The notes under the pieces: model-generated
The model's input: the letters and a program-made list of their open reading frames with translations, nothing else
The model's database searches: none
What the model was told of the DNA's origin: nothing
Program-made: the position numbers and the translations under genes
Part shown: positions 35,094 to 50,000 of the stretch, one piece after another
Layout: every line of letters begins with the position of its first letter
Position numbering within the stretch: position 1 is the first letter of the stretch
DNA from: Echinococcus granulosus
Lineage: Eukaryota > Platyhelminthes > Cestoda > Cyclophyllidea > Taeniidae
Reading direction: 5' to 3'
Assembly: GCF_000524195.1 (NCBI RefSeq)
Contig: NW_020170515.1
Location: forward strand, 20,340-84,339
DNA length: 64,000 nt

Positions 35094-38000
35094 ATGGCAG
35101 AAAAGGCTGTTGCTCCAGTTCCCTGTCTTCGCTCCCACGATCTCTCACGTTTCCAACCGCCTGCGAAGGATCAAGTACCAGGCGATGAGGAGATTTTGCG
35201 TCTGGTTCAGCAAATGCCCACCCTCCTCTATCCCTACGAGGAAATGGAGGCGGCGGAAGGAGAGGCAGCGACAGCAGTGGCGACAAAAGGGGTGGGATGC
35301 AAATCTTTCCGTCTTGTAGTTCCGCCCGATGTGGATCCCGCCTCCGTGGCTTCCCTGGAGCCCTCGTGGTTTGTCAACATCGTCGTCACTATCACTGATC
35401 GGAATGGCTGTGTCATCTACCATGAGGCGTGAGTTTGCTTGCTTCTTCATTCATTTATACGATCTTTCATTTATCTTTAGAAGTAGAGAAGTAGGGATTT
35501 GTGTGTTCTTCAGAGTTGATTAGTAGTGGGGACGCCTCACGAATGTACTCCTTCTACCGAATCCCTTCAGAATGTGCTGAATGACACTAGCCTCAAGTCA
35601 GACCACTGTCAGTAAATATTCGACCTTTGGGTTACACCGAACAAATGTGGATAAGATCACTTTTGATCTCTTATCCGGCTTCCCTACCATGCTCTGTGAC
35701 TCGTTTCAAAGACTTCATCATTGTTAGAATGCTAGCCTGAAATCATAAGCCCTTCTCCACAGGATTGAAATCGTTTACTACAACAGACGGAATTATTTTA
35801 ACCACCATGCGCGCTTATTAATCGGACTACCTCCAATGGCTTTGTTTACCGCTGCTTTGAGCCGCCCATCTTGTTGTTTCTAGTCGGCAGTAATGCTATC
35901 ATTTCATTGGCCGATGACTCGACCAGGCCATCTCCGATATGTCAGTCGTAAATCAGTGCGTACGTTTAAAATATTGATGATGATCCTTTACCTTAATCAA
36001 ATTACCCAAGTTTCTTTTAGGATTCTGGACCTCATATCATGTCACGTGATCTTGGATGTAGTTTCGGACGCCCTGATTGGAACCTCCATTTAATTGGTTG
36101 TAGCGGGGGCAAAATGCTATTGAATTCAGCGTACCTATTTAGCTTTGAAATTAATCCTGGGGACGACATGCTAGGAAGATCCCGAATATCATGTCATACT
36201 GAACCCTAGGTTCAATGCCGGGCGCTCTGACTGGCCGTCGCGGGGTTCAAATGCTGTTGAGCCCGGCGCCTAGTTGGCACCAAAATTAACCTTCGGGACT
36301 AGATCCTAAGCCTTACGTATTTGGCACTAGTGTTATTTGTAGTCCGCCACGAGGATTGGGAGGATGAATCGCGGGGAGCCTCAAGAGTCCGTTGTTTTTT
36401 TGACTTCACCCTTTTTGGGTCCATTTGAACAAGATCATTGTCCTTATTCCTTGCTGTAATGTGTGCTGCGTGGTAATCAAGTCCAACGATTGTGCTATTT
36501 ACGGCACTTGGTGATTTCAAATAGAGTACAATGCATTTCACACCTTTTATTTCGTGTGTGTGCGTGCGTGTGGATGGGCTTTTGGCCTTTTTTAGTGAGA
36601 ATTAAAACATAGGCCGAGATGACTTAGCGAGATATGGGTTTCGGTGTTATCCCACAACCGGAGCATTACATTCTTACGCCGGCAGATCCTCGTTTCTTGG
36701 TGAATATTAGCTTGACACGCAACTTCTAACCACTGTAGGCGAAATCTATCCAAGTATACACGTACTGCCTACGTAGATGTGTGTATACTGAGCGCTTTCT
36801 TTTCATTTATGTGATTTCGATCTCTGCATTCCCATAAAAGGCTCCTGCGAGTTTTCTACGCGGTATTGCGGGTACGTTTGGTTTCGGGGAATTTCATGTC
36901 TTCCCGCGAGACTATCTCTTTCTCTTGCCCCCTCTCCTCCTCCCTTTGTACGATTTTCCGCTGTTTTGAGCTTGCCACTTCAAATCGACTGCTAACAAAA
37001 CGTTTAAGTTCCACACTGTAGGGCACAGTTCTCACATCCATTATATTGAAGTTATTCCCGTATAGTTCATTCAACACAGCGGCCTAAAAGTTTATCACTG
37101 ATTGTGTTTGTTTATCCACCTCTCGCACTGAATGGAGGAGTTTCTAGCGCTGATGAAAAGCGCTATCCATCACCTCCTACCGCTACCGTCACCACGATCT
37201 GTCGAAAACAACTCACTCCATACGCAAAAGGTGACGAATCGTGGATTAAAGCAAATCAAATCTTGCACAGTCGCCCCCCTTTACGCCTTTTACATATACA
37301 AGCATCAAGCACACACTTTGTGCCTCTGAAAGTATCTCTCTGACGGAGTTGTCACCGTGTGGGTAGATCACATGTTATTCCCAATTCCCGTAACCTTTGA
37401 TCCAGCAGATGTGAGCACCAGCTTCTCCTTCTCCCTCTCTCCTAGCCTCTTCCAACAGCTCGTGCGTGCAGTGGTTCATTCATCCGACCCATCCGTCCGG
37501 GATTGCTCATCAAAATTTTTTTTTCACTTCCTATGAGTCACACGTACACACAAGGTGACTAATGGCCCTCCGTGTACACATCGACGTTACACCGGAGTAA
37601 AAGAGGGAGGCTGCGTTTCCCCACGCGCATTCGTGTTTATACCACTCTAGGGTCTAGGCTGGTCCGGTGGGCGTTCGAGACAAGTTGTGACTTTTATGGT
37701 TTCGCATAACATCCCTGCTACCAGGGTCAATCGTATACCTGCCACGCATTTTCGGATGCTGGAAGGCTTGACAGTTTAGTTTAGCTATCTTGCAACAGTC
37801 AATCTGCCTCAGTGAATTTGCATCCAGCGTTGGTGATTGTGTTCCCTGTTCCCGCAATTTTACGGCAGGTTTGTTATCTGCCGATCAGGCATTTCACGCG
37901 CTTGTTGAATGCTCACCGAAATGACTGTCGGGGCCGTAGGTCGATGATAATGACCACGGCCGAAATCTCCCTACTTTTGGATCTCCCATCACATTATCGC

Positions 38001-41000
38001 ACTGTGTTTAGTGGGCTCTTTACGATTAGGAATCTACGATTTTGAGGTTTTTTGTCCACAGCAAAGTTCATTTTATTACCAAGCTCCCGTTTCATGCACG
38101 TACGCACTGGCCACCATTGCCTGCCATCTTGATTAACGGTGTCTGGAGCGGTCCGTGATGTGCGCACCGGCTGTTAGTGTGTAGAAGGGCACGTTTGCCA
38201 CTTTACTTTGCGTCCAGTACCGCCAAGGTAGCATGCTTTCGTGACGTCAAATTAAGTAAAAGTTTAATTTGACCACTCCAGAAATCCCTCTCCCCTGTTA
38301 CTGCTACTGTTTCCTTCATTTAGACACTTTCCCAAGAACCCATCTTTGCGAGAGGGCATTAAGAACTTCGTCGACGTACGCTGGGGCGACTTTGTCCACC
38401 CTCCCGATGCGGATATCTGGAGTCAGCATCTACTTGAAGGCAAGTCCACATTTACATCTCCATGTGCCTCTCACTTTTCTTCTTCCTTTCGTGATTTTTA
38501 CGCCTGCCTAAGGTGTGTGCGTGTGTATTTCCTCTCGCTGCAATCACATGGAAGGCCAACACGATTTGTTTACACTCCGTGTAGTGTATAGGGCAGGGCA
38601 GGGCAGGACAGGCCTGTGCAGTGCTGCTGTCCCTTTATCACGCATTTTTGGCTGTTAATTAATCGCTCATTCGCATCATACGTTAGTTGTACCCCCTAAT
38701 GTATGTTATAAACCGCCCTTCTTTACGTTTTACTCATTACGATGTTAGCAGGTCAATTATTCATGCTATAATGAGCACCTCGACTCGTTCGGGGTAGAGG
38801 GAGGACAGAAAGCCCCGAGGATGGGGACGCGGGGGGGGTGCACCGCCTCCTGGAAACGGAGAATTGGAGGATGCAGTTATCTCAGCTTTCCTGTGTGATT
38901 AAGTTTGATAGATAGGTGAACAGGAGTGTGGACATTCGAGGCGCTTTTTTCTTCTCTCGTGATATGCTAAGGCAGGGTAAAACTCGGCAGGTGTATGCTT
39001 ATTTAAGTGCCGATGCAGTTGCTGCTTGCCTCCTCCCATTTTGTTTTTGTCGTACTGGTATTGGGGACGGCCGGCTGGTGGTAATGCCGCCGTCATTAGC
39101 AGACCTGTGTTAGGCTGCAACTAGTTTCACTTCGTTCTGGCCTTAGATTGGTGAGATTTATTGTCCGCACAACCCCTCATCATTATCACCACCTAATTGC
39201 AACTTTGAAGTTTGAACGGCAACTGTATTCAATGCGAATTACTTTAAAATTTTGAGCTCCTAACGACTAATAAATGGCTTTCTTTGAAGGAACTAATCGG
39301 TCAGTCAATCATTACGCTATTCACGAGAGAGTGGAGCGGGCTGTCACGAGGAGAGCGATGGGGTAGGTGCGACTACAATGTGCCATCTTTTGATGATTAT
39401 GAATTGCTATTGTTTAGAAACCTCCCTGAGCTCTCTTCTTCCTCTTTCTATTTTAATTCTGAGGGAGTTGTGTGGGGTGTAGGAAGGAGTGCGATGGACA
39501 AGTGCTTTGCTCCCTGCCTCCGCCCCTTGCCCCCATTTCCCCCCAATGGTGGCTCTGTCTGCCTTTTACAAAGGGCAGCTTTATTTCACCTATGTATGTA
39601 AATTTGTTTTGTCGGTTAGTTCGTGGTCGTAAATGGCAAATCAGGTTTGACCTCTCTCCCTCATGCTGTCGGATAATACGCACATTTTTCTCTTTGGTTC
39701 ACTTGACTGGTTTTGGAAGAACTGTTTTTTTCATCCTGCCGTTTAGAATTTCTTTCTGTTGGCAAAGGCTATTTAGTACTGTCTAAAAAGTTTGGGGTAC
39801 CGAATCTCCTAGCTCCTCTTGAATTCGATTTGATTTGACCACCTATTTCCCTTTCTTGAGCTTTGAATGACGTAAATACATTGAGGTATCCATGTGTTCT
39901 ACTTTCTCGTTAAAGCGAGATGTTTTCTGGTTAAATTTTTTTCCTCTTCATTCTGGCTCACTTCCTTCCCCTTAACTGACCCCGTCATTATCATCATATT
40001 CGACAATCGTATTCTCTCATCGGAGAGGAGCTATTCTCGTTATCGCTACTTCCGGTAGGTTAATCATTAGCTGACATAATTTGCCCTAGAAGCTTAGAAT
40101 TACATGGTATCAATTACTCCCACTTTTCCATTGAAAAATCTCCCCTTTTCGCCCTCTTGTGTGTGGCTCGAAGTCTAAGTGCATCGCCTCACGTTCCTGT
40201 TTGCAGTCATGGGGTTTGGCTCTGTTCTCACCCCTTTCAGCCGTGAAAAAAGGCGGAAAGGGAAGCTAGAAGGCGGAGGAGGGTCGCGTAGACCTGAGGA
40301 AGAAAAAATCTGTCGGACACCTTGCCAGGTTCTCATTCCCACTTTCGAATGCTCAAGCTGCTGCCTATCTTTCCCCTGTTGCAGAATTTTCTGTTTCTGG
40401 ATTTGTGTACTCTCTCGGACGGGTGGGCAGCCGGCCATCTAAATAAGGCGAACGAACTGTGTGTTTTGAACACCTTTTTTTCCGGACTACTCCTCGTCTA
40501 ATCTAGTGATCGCGTGGGAGCGGAATTTGAATGTCTATTTCAGAGGTTGGAAGCTCTGTGTTCGCTTTTAGTTCACCCATGCACAGCTTCAAGAGATTGA
40601 AAGGGGATATTTTTTGGCGGAGCCGGGTCATTCACATAGCAAAGTCAATTTCGCACTCAGAATTCAAATTTATAGTGAAAGAAGAAAGGAAGAAATAGGG
40701 TGTAAAGGAAGTGTTCTCTTCATTTCTTATCATGATGGCGGTATTTTTTCGGCTCAAAATTGGTTTACCAATCGGAAGTTTTGCCTTCGCGAAAATCTGG
40801 ATTTCTTGAAGGTCTGCTGCGTCCTTGAAGATGGCGTAGATCCGCCCGCGGGCTGTTAACGGAACCAATGTGGCGGTGACCAAAACTTGCGGGGATGTAG
40901 TTAACTACATCCTTAAAACAAGTGTCGTTTAATTATACGGCTCCTTCCCCCTTTCTGAGCCTTGTCTTTGACGTTCCTAGTGGCTACTCTTATGCCTAGG

Positions 41001-44000
41001 CCACTAAAGTATACTTGGTGCTTTAAAACTAGCCATGATTTAGGGTTCGATTTGGGTTCCACTCGGCTACGAAGACGAGGGAAGTGTCATTTCTTCGCGT
41101 TCTGTATGTGAGTGTTTGTCTCTGCAGCATTTGCGGAAGCAGACCGGTGGCGCGCGGTCCGACTCGCAGCAAGTCAATCTCCACCGCCGCCTCTGACGAC
41201 TACCGAGAATGGCAACGGCGGAGGCAGCAGTAATGGTGGAAGCAGAGGGCAACGGCGACGCCGGCGAGTGAGTTCAGGGGGTGGTGCATCGCAGCCACAA
41301 CAACAAGTAGTCTCCACCACTAGTCGCTTGAGTCCGGACATAGCTGACTCGGCCACTGAGGGGGCGCTGCTACGTCGTTTCGTCCTCTCGCCGCTGTATC
41401 GCGCTCGTTGGGGCGGCTTGGACGATGTCTTCTACTTCCGCACTATCAGTCTACCCTTCCTGCGAAATCAGGGCGGCAGTGACGGTAGCCTTGACGACAA
41501 AACTATGGTCTCTATCACCACTGAGTCTACTAATGTCTTCTCGCCTACCTCATCGTTTGAGAACTTGTTGCTTCTCAGTTACCATTGCATCCTCGGGTGA
41601 GCTCACTGCTTTGTCAAATCATTAGTACTCCTTGAAGCTGATGGATTCTCTCTAGACTTATTCGCTGTCGTTTAGACGCCGACCTTGAAGTTGACTAGCA
41701 AAGCTGAACCCTTCTGAGTTAGTGTTGCACCTATCCAAACCTCAGAAAAGGGTCTGGTATAGAGGGATAACAGCTTAAGCCAGACAGACAGTCTCGAATC
41801 CTTCATATTTCCGTGCTTGGCACAACCTTTGTATTCTTTTCGTCTGAAAGAATACTTAAAATTCAATCCAATACATTTCTGACTGGATAACCTCCCAATT
41901 CTAGTCGCAATTAGACGAATGGATTGCCCTAGAGCCGTTGAAATTTGGTAGACTACCTGACTTTCACATCACGAATTGGGGAGAGAAAAAAAGGCGTCCA
42001 AACGGGGCACACTGCACTTTAGCACGCTAGAAGAGGTCGGGGTAGAGGCGATAACCGTGACGCCCCTTCATCCCCATATGTGTGTATGCGTTTTTAATTT
42101 TGTTTCTTGATATAAAAACCGTTTCTTCTCTACTCTTTTTTTTTTCAGAAAGGTGCCTGAGGACGCGCTGTCGGAAGCTGTGGGAACTGGCGAGACGACC
42201 GTTTTCGATACGGTGACCCTGCGAGTGGCTCAAAAGCCCACCGATCTTGCTCTCCTCAAATCCACTATTGCCCCCACTGCTTTCCCTGTCTCCGCCACCA
42301 CTGCCATCTCCTCCGCCTCTCCCATTGAACACCTTGCGCGTGTCTTCTGCTTTGACAACCTCCTTTTGGCTCGTAGTGAGGGTGGCGGTGATGCTAAGGT
42401 TAGAGCCTACACTACAACCTCTTAACTTCTTTATGTTGCACTTTTACGCATCTCAAAGCTCCGGGGCTGTGGCTGTGATGTAGGCTTCAGGCATGCGTCC
42501 AAGGTACTTCATGCCTTTGATATCTTGAAATCGACCAGATGAATTGCTAGCATCTAGCGTTTTCTTATACTTTATTCATAGTGGTCATGTTCACTGTTGT
42601 TCCAACTCCTTGTCCGCAGACGTCTACTTTATTACCGGAGAATTCGGGAACAAGTTTCAAGTTTGACCTTTCCCCAATCATCGTAGACGAGGCGATCTCA
42701 TCATCGACATTTCCAGGAATTAGTCGCTTCAAAATGGAAAAGGAGGAGGTTAGATTGATAGTCGTAGGCATCTGATCTTCCATTGAAGCAACACTAGCAC
42801 GTGGTGCGTAGTTCGGTGTTTACACATACAGAACGAGGGTTACGCGTAAGGCGGTCTTCTGATTGGTTGACTGGTGTGTTGCAGTCCTTCAATAAACATC
42901 CCCCATCTGCGTCAACACACTGCTCCCCTTTTGCATCTCTCCGCGTTCACGTTCACGTACGCACGTGCAACCGGTCTCGTGCCTCCTGGGTGGATGTTAT
43001 GTCGACGTGTTAAGACCCTTTGGTCGAGAACCAAATGGCGTTTCGTAGAGGTTATATTAACCCGTCTTTTTTTTCTCCTTCCTCGGAATTTTCCAGTTCT
43101 GGTCAGTTAGTCAATCCAGGGAGTTCTACCACCATCACCACAGTAGTTGTTACCGTCAACAGGAGGACCGGTCTACCGACGCGTATCGGTTTTCCGAGCC
43201 GCCGAAAACGCAGCAGGCCTCCCTTCCAGCAGGTTCACGTCCCGCCTCCTACTCTAGCGCCCATCTAGCTCCTGTAGATATTGATTGGATTGACCAGTCT
43301 CAACCTCCTGGACATCCGCATCAGCAGAGGCAGCAACAACCACACTACTCAGGAATGCCCCGTAAGTCTTTGGTCCGTTGTTTAAACCCATAATTATCGG
43401 GTGACTAGCAATTAGCCAGGACCAGAGGGTGGGGAGGACTTATCCATGTAACTCATCGAGAGGCATCTGAATGGGTGCTACTTTTCCAGGAATTTTACTT
43501 CCGGGTGCTTTGCATGCATTAATTACCTCCATTCCCCCGTTGACTACTTATTCTGGCTCTATGCATTTATTTCTGCTTCCATTGACGTCTGTCAATGCGG
43601 CTCCACCTTTCTTATGCACTGCTTGATAGACGGACAGGCAAGAAACCTATCTGGAGTGGATAGCGGGAGAGTCACGAGAATGCCGAATGTTTTGCTCCTC
43701 CTCCTATTTTTTGGGCAATTCCATCAAGGTTGACATCTCTAAGGTCAGGGAATGTTTTTTTTGAAAAAGGGCAGCTGGAGTAAACGTACCTCATGCAGCA
43801 ATAAACGTCTACCCTCGACATAAATGATCTTAAAGTTCACCGTCCCTAGATGTAAAATTTGGAAGATATGTTTGAGGGGCGTTTAGGCCAAATTAGGACT
43901 TTTAATCCCTTCCTAATTGAAACAAATACTCGATTCGGTTCTTGCAATGCGAGCCCTATGCATAGCCAACCTATCCTACCGAATCTTTCCGTGACACCGC

Positions 44001-47000
44001 TGAATGCAATGTTGTGGCTCAGCTGAACTGCTAACGGTGTTATCTCAACGCTGAAGTAGGATGTGTATATATTTACACACACATCTCTTTGCTATTTCCT
44101 CCTAAGCCTGTGTCTTCTGTCCATTGTGCAGAAGTTACATCAACTGTAGTTCGTGCACCTGCGACCGCATTGCCAGCGTCAAGTCAAAAGGAAGGCACCA
44201 TAACCACGAAGGACTTTCAACAGCGATTCAGAGGTCCCACAAGCACCTCCGAGACCCCCGAATCGCCCTCCCCGACTCGGCCTCCTGAAGTGAACAAGGC
44301 CACATCGCAACACGATCGGTGAGTGGTGAAGCAGCGCTCAGGCTCCAATTTTGACTTAACATGAGTTCTTTGTCAAGTTTTGATAACGAATTACACCATA
44401 CTCTGCTACAAATAGATTTCTAGATGTAGGGTACTCTTGCCCTGGAATTTATTACACCCCTTTGTTTTGAAGCAGTAATTTGGACGGTTGTTGTTTTGAT
44501 AGCACAGGGTTCGGTGTCGTCGTTGAATAGTTGACCATCTAAATTGCGATGGTCGATTTCCCTCTCTGTTGCGAACTGATTTTGTTCCATCTTATTATTC
44601 ATTAAATTTACCGAGTAAACAGACTAGCCTAGGCGTAGGAAGCGGTTGAGTCGACTTGATATTGCTTGCATAACGCCTGAGTTCTTTTGCATCCTCTTGA
44701 CAGTGAAGCATTTCAACTGGCGACAGTTTGAAGTTACACGTCCCCTACTGTCTTTTTTTTGTTTTAATGTTTTATCACAGAATCTCCATCTTTCTGAGTC
44801 TGCTTTTACCCGAGGCAATAAGGGAGATAAAAGAAGCCGTCTCAGCCGAGCCTGATATGGTAGCGCAACGTGTGCGTGCTATTGTCACGCGGCATCTAGG
44901 TCCGGAGATTCTCTCCAAGTTCTTCTCCAACCCTCAACAGCCCTCCGCCACGACTACTAATGCTGCTGCTCCACCTCCTTTCCTGCCACCACCACCAATA
45001 CCAACTTCATCCACTTCCTCGGCCGCTGTGACATCGTCCCCGGTGGCAACTGCTCGTCGAGCTGCGATTGTCCCCTCGGAAGCTGGCTGTTGCGGAAGTA
45101 AGTCGCGCGTTCAATTTTTTACTTTGTATGCTTCTGGGTGTTCGATTCATCGACAGACCATAATCTTTCCATCGCTGCCAGGACGACCGGAATAAACCGC
45201 ATTGGTGAAAGTGATTCAGCTCACTCTATCAGGGTCGGAATAGTCATCGCGGGTTCTCGGTTCAGTCCGCATTGGTTCATGTCACTGCTTAAGTAGTCCA
45301 ATTTGGAGCAGCCCTAGCTAGTGATTACATCGTGGATCCCCTCTTCTTGAATGCCCGGCTTACATAGTTGGGCGAAAAAAAGCGAGGGAGATTTTTCACT
45401 TCATCTTGGTCTCGTTATCGGCTTTGAAATGTGTGCCAGTTGGATGTTGGTTAAGTTGACGACCTCTTAAGTCCAAAACTCCGAGATAGTTGGTGTTTTT
45501 CCTTTTGAATGATGTGTGGAAGCTCTTGACAACACTCTGTAGTGACTCACTGCTCTCTTCAACTGCGTGGGCACTTCTGTCCCGCATGCTCTTCCGCAGG
45601 AGTCGGGGCGCTCAAATTCGTTCTCGAATGGCTCACTAGTCTTGGGTTTGCCTAAGTGACGGGCAGTTATTTTCAAGGTGGATTTACTTTGCAGATCGAA
45701 ATGTCCTGGACTTTTTTTTTACAGTGTCTCTTCACACCTCCTACCCTCACATAAATATTACTGCTTTGATGTATTTACGGTAAATTTTGACAAATTGTAA
45801 ACATTTGACCCAGCCCTACCTCTGCTCTCACAGGTTAAAAAACAAAGTAAATCAGCTATTTTTATGTGTCTCAGCAGTTGTGTCCAATCAAGCACGGCGT
45901 CAAATGTCATATTAAATGTTTATCACCTGATTTAAAAGAAAAGTAACTTGATGAAATTAAATAACTACTACTGATAATAATAAATATTACTTATTTGTTA
46001 CTGATCAACAGTTAGTGATTACGTCCGCTATCTTCATGTCTTTCCTGAAGTCGTAAGAAGTCATACGGACATGGCGGAAGGCTTGTTACTGACGCACAGA
46101 AGAGCTGAGCGATTACCGGTTTGGTCCCCTAGCGGAGGTACAATGTGTGGAGACTTGAATGCCTCGTATTCAAAACACTTAAACAAACCACCAAAGCATT
46201 ACATAGGTTCTCTTCCCTTTTGAGCGTCGCTTTCGACCCTCCAGTTGATCTACCTCTCGCTTCGAACATTGCGAACCAACCGTGCCAGTGCAACTGAGAT
46301 GCTATCTAACTGCAACGTCACTGGTTTCTCTTTGCCATTCCATTGCACCTGGAGCTTCGTCCAGTTCAGGACCTGCATTACGGAAGGGGGAATGCGCTTT
46401 CTTCATACTTCTGGAGATTGAAAGATGCTCTACAGCGAGGCCATCTCGTGTAACCATTACTGATCGAAGGAACATTAGCCAAGGAGCCGGGTAACTCTAT
46501 CAATAGGCAGCATTAAAATAGAGTCGTGGTGATAAGGTTTTGCGGCCATACCTCCTCACTTCGTCCTCACCTCTGTGTTGCCAGGCCTCTATCTACCTAG
46601 GTACTATTCAACTAGTAGGAAGGTAGAGGGAGGTATCGCGTATCCACCTAGTTGACATCTTTACAAGGGTATCGTAGACAGCTCAGTACCGAACTATTCC
46701 AGACAGTTCACGGCCAGTATCGCCTAAATTTTCAACAGCCTTCCTGCAGACCACGTGGCTGTGGTTATTGTGGAGGTAGGGATCATTTTCAACCCTTCTG
46801 TTAGGGATCTTAATAGATTCTATTATCCTCGGCAGATGCCCTCCTTCTGTCACGTTAAGGTTTGGTATCCACCATTGCAGCGCTCCGAGTATTTCTGAAA
46901 TCGTAAGAAGACATAGCACTTGTGGCAGAAACTATATTACTGACGTAGAGAGAAGCTAAGGCTACTACCGTGGCCTGGAGGCCATGGCGCCGGGCGGAAG

Positions 47001-50000
47001 TATAATCTTCGGAGACTTGCATGCCCGCGTAATCAAATGTAGAGTGAAGCGAACAATCAAAGCAATACAACCCCAGCACCTTGTGAACGTCATCCTTGCC
47101 CGATCATTCGTAAGCTGTTCTCCAGCATATATTAATTTTTTTAGTCATAAAATGAATTTTCCGTCAGTTTTAATTTCTTCTTTCATATATTATTGAACAC
47201 TAATCCACATCTCTTGAACCCACTAATTATTTCTTCTCTTGGGTGAGTGCGTATTTGTGTATATAGCTTTATTTTATACTGAATTCATTCTTTTTTTTGA
47301 TTACGTGAAAAGACTAGCTAGTGGGCAAAGACGCTACGCGTAGGTGACATACTGGACGTTACCATTTTTTGAGTTATTTTTGGTTACGTCATCAACTATA
47401 CAACTACGAGTTGCATTTGCTTCTACCCCTTTAATGTTGGTAATTGCATGAACATTAGAAATGGTTGTGTTGTGTTGTTGTTTACTAAGAAAAAGTGTCT
47501 TTAGTCATTATCGCAGGAGTAAATGACCAATCGGGTTAACGGTCGAGTAATTATTGGCTCGTCCTTTTTGCCTCGGTGACTGAAGAGACCCAAGTGTTCA
47601 ATTTGCTCACTCACCAAAGCCTTAATCGATTGTGAGGATGCTGGATGTATCATTCTGCCGGAAGTCGCTCCACTCCACTTCATTAAGAAGTGGGCGTAGA
47701 ATCTACGTTCTATTTCGAGAAAAAAATTGTGGACATTTGAAGTCATCGCCCTCCCTAGCTGAAAAGCAGAAGTTGTGCTTTTGAGCTGTACTATTATGGG
47801 AAGACGTGTTATGTAATTTTTTTCGCAAGTAGAAGCAGAATTTAAACGGAGTGGTGGTGTTATGTGTCTGCAAAAGTCGGTTTAACGAGTTTCAATACGT
47901 TTCAATCGGGTTTGTGAGTTACGAGCCCCGCGCATCATGCTTTTGGAGGTAAGTCATTTTCTATGCCTACTGATGGCAGGAGTACACCATCCTCACTGGG
48001 CGATTTTCCACATTGGATTATTTAAAATCCATCTGAGATCTGTTTCCGTAATGATAAAATAGGTAGTATTGTCTGTACGAAATAGACCTCTGGTAAATAG
48101 GAACAAGAAATCCCTAATGCTTTGTTTCGATCGCTTTCTATTCAGACACTCGTGTTGATGGAAATGGTCGAGTTGCTTCAACCACGGCAGCGGTCCTCTC
48201 AGCCTCATCGCAACTGTCTGTGGCTCCCTTGTTGTTAAAGGAGTCTCCCACGGGCTTGCTGCCACCACTGCAGTCAAAGCGTCCTTCTTTGGTTCAGGAA
48301 TTGTCTGTCACCTCCGACATTGATCCACCGCCGCCACCAGTCTTTTGCAGCTCTACTCCGGGGAGGAAGGACTTATCTCCGCTTTGTTCTGTTTCCTGTG
48401 GAGTGAGTTCGTCTTGGCCTCTTTGATTTCCAGTTATCTTCCCTTTCCGGAGCCTTCATTAGAGCAATTTTTAGAGCTGACAATGCGTGTAGCTTGCAAT
48501 ATTTTTGAAACCAATGTTTGACTGGTCAATAGGTTTGGAAATCCCATCGGGACTGATGGATTTAGCCCAGAAATGTGAGTGAGTTAAAATTAGTTTTGTT
48601 AGAAGTGGGTACATTTCAACTTTATGAGACTGATTAATTAACCTTTCTGTGATAAGCAAACGCTAGAATAACGTCTACTCTTTAGAGCTAGTCTCTTCTC
48701 AATATCGTTTTTTTGCATGAAATGTGGGGAAGTGTGGTAAGATGGTATTATTCCACGAAAATTGTGCAACTGGCTCGACAAAGTAATGGTTAAAGAGGCC
48801 GTAAGGACCTTTTTTATTCGTCTTCATCCTATATTACGGTGGATTGCGCATAGTTCGTATTCGTTTGCGGAGGTGAGCAACTGACTGTTCATGAAGGTCG
48901 GATCGTGAAAATTAAAAGGCGGTTAGCCTAGTCAAATTGCGCCGTCTACTAATGGTCGAGTTTGACGGCCTGCGCACCACAAAAGGGGGTGAAAATGCCG
49001 TCATGTACCTGTTTTCCAACTTCCTCGTTTCTCATGGTTGCTGAGACAACGGATAGCGTGCTTTATGTTTGATCTTACACGATGCGCACTCACACCGCAT
49101 CACTTGTTCAGACTCGTAAATAGAGGAAAGTAGGTGAAATGGGTGACCATACTAGTGCTACCTCTAACTCCAGCGTCCGACAAGTTCCCATTCCATGTTT
49201 GTACACGTTGATTATTCACCCTCCCCCCTCCCTTTTGAAGTAGTTTTGCCTTTCCACTGGATTAGTTAGTAGTTAGCTGACCCGATTGGCATCGTATCAA
49301 GCGCCCTTTTCAAGGCCGCCACTGTTTCACAATGACTTGATAATATATACCACATCGCGCACGTGAAGTTAAATAATCCGTCATCAATCATTACTCAGTT
49401 GCTGGTAATCTAATCCATCTGCCTTGCACTTGTCAAGGGTCAAAAAGCTGACGTTAATCTAAAGCTTGAAAAAATAACTTGAGAGAAGCATAATACGAGG
49501 ATGACGCAATACCTCCTCCTCATCATCCCTTTCACCCCATTCCCAAGTGCAGTACGAAGTCTCGNNNNNNNNNNNNNNNNNNNNNNNNNNNNNNNNNNNN
49601 NNNNNNNNNNNNNNNNNNNNNNNNNNNNNNNNNNNNNNNNNNNNNNNNNNNNNNNNNNNNNNNNGACAAGTGGTGAGTTGTTGTGCTGTCATGCCCTTTC
49701 CATTTGTTATATAGCAGGTGTGACAGGAAGCTTATGCAACTTTGCGTCCGGGTTAAACGCGTTTTGTGGACAGCCAAGCGAGAATCACAATTAACGGGTT
49801 TAACGGACATTTTATGACAAGACGGAACAAGGCAATTATGCAGGTCACTAGTGAACTGCCACACATCCATCTACTTCATCAATGTATTTCAACAATCGTA
49901 TTCGCAATCAGCCCTTTTAGCCAGTTGCCTTGACAACTGCTCACATTTTTCTTTTCCACCTTTGAATCAAGTTTAATTCACCCTTCTGCAGGAATGGATT

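Noticed and set aside
36205..36270. GGTTCAA strings resembling a tRNA B box
   Set aside because: No A box at the right distance and no cloverleaf could be folded; it belongs to the tandem duplication.
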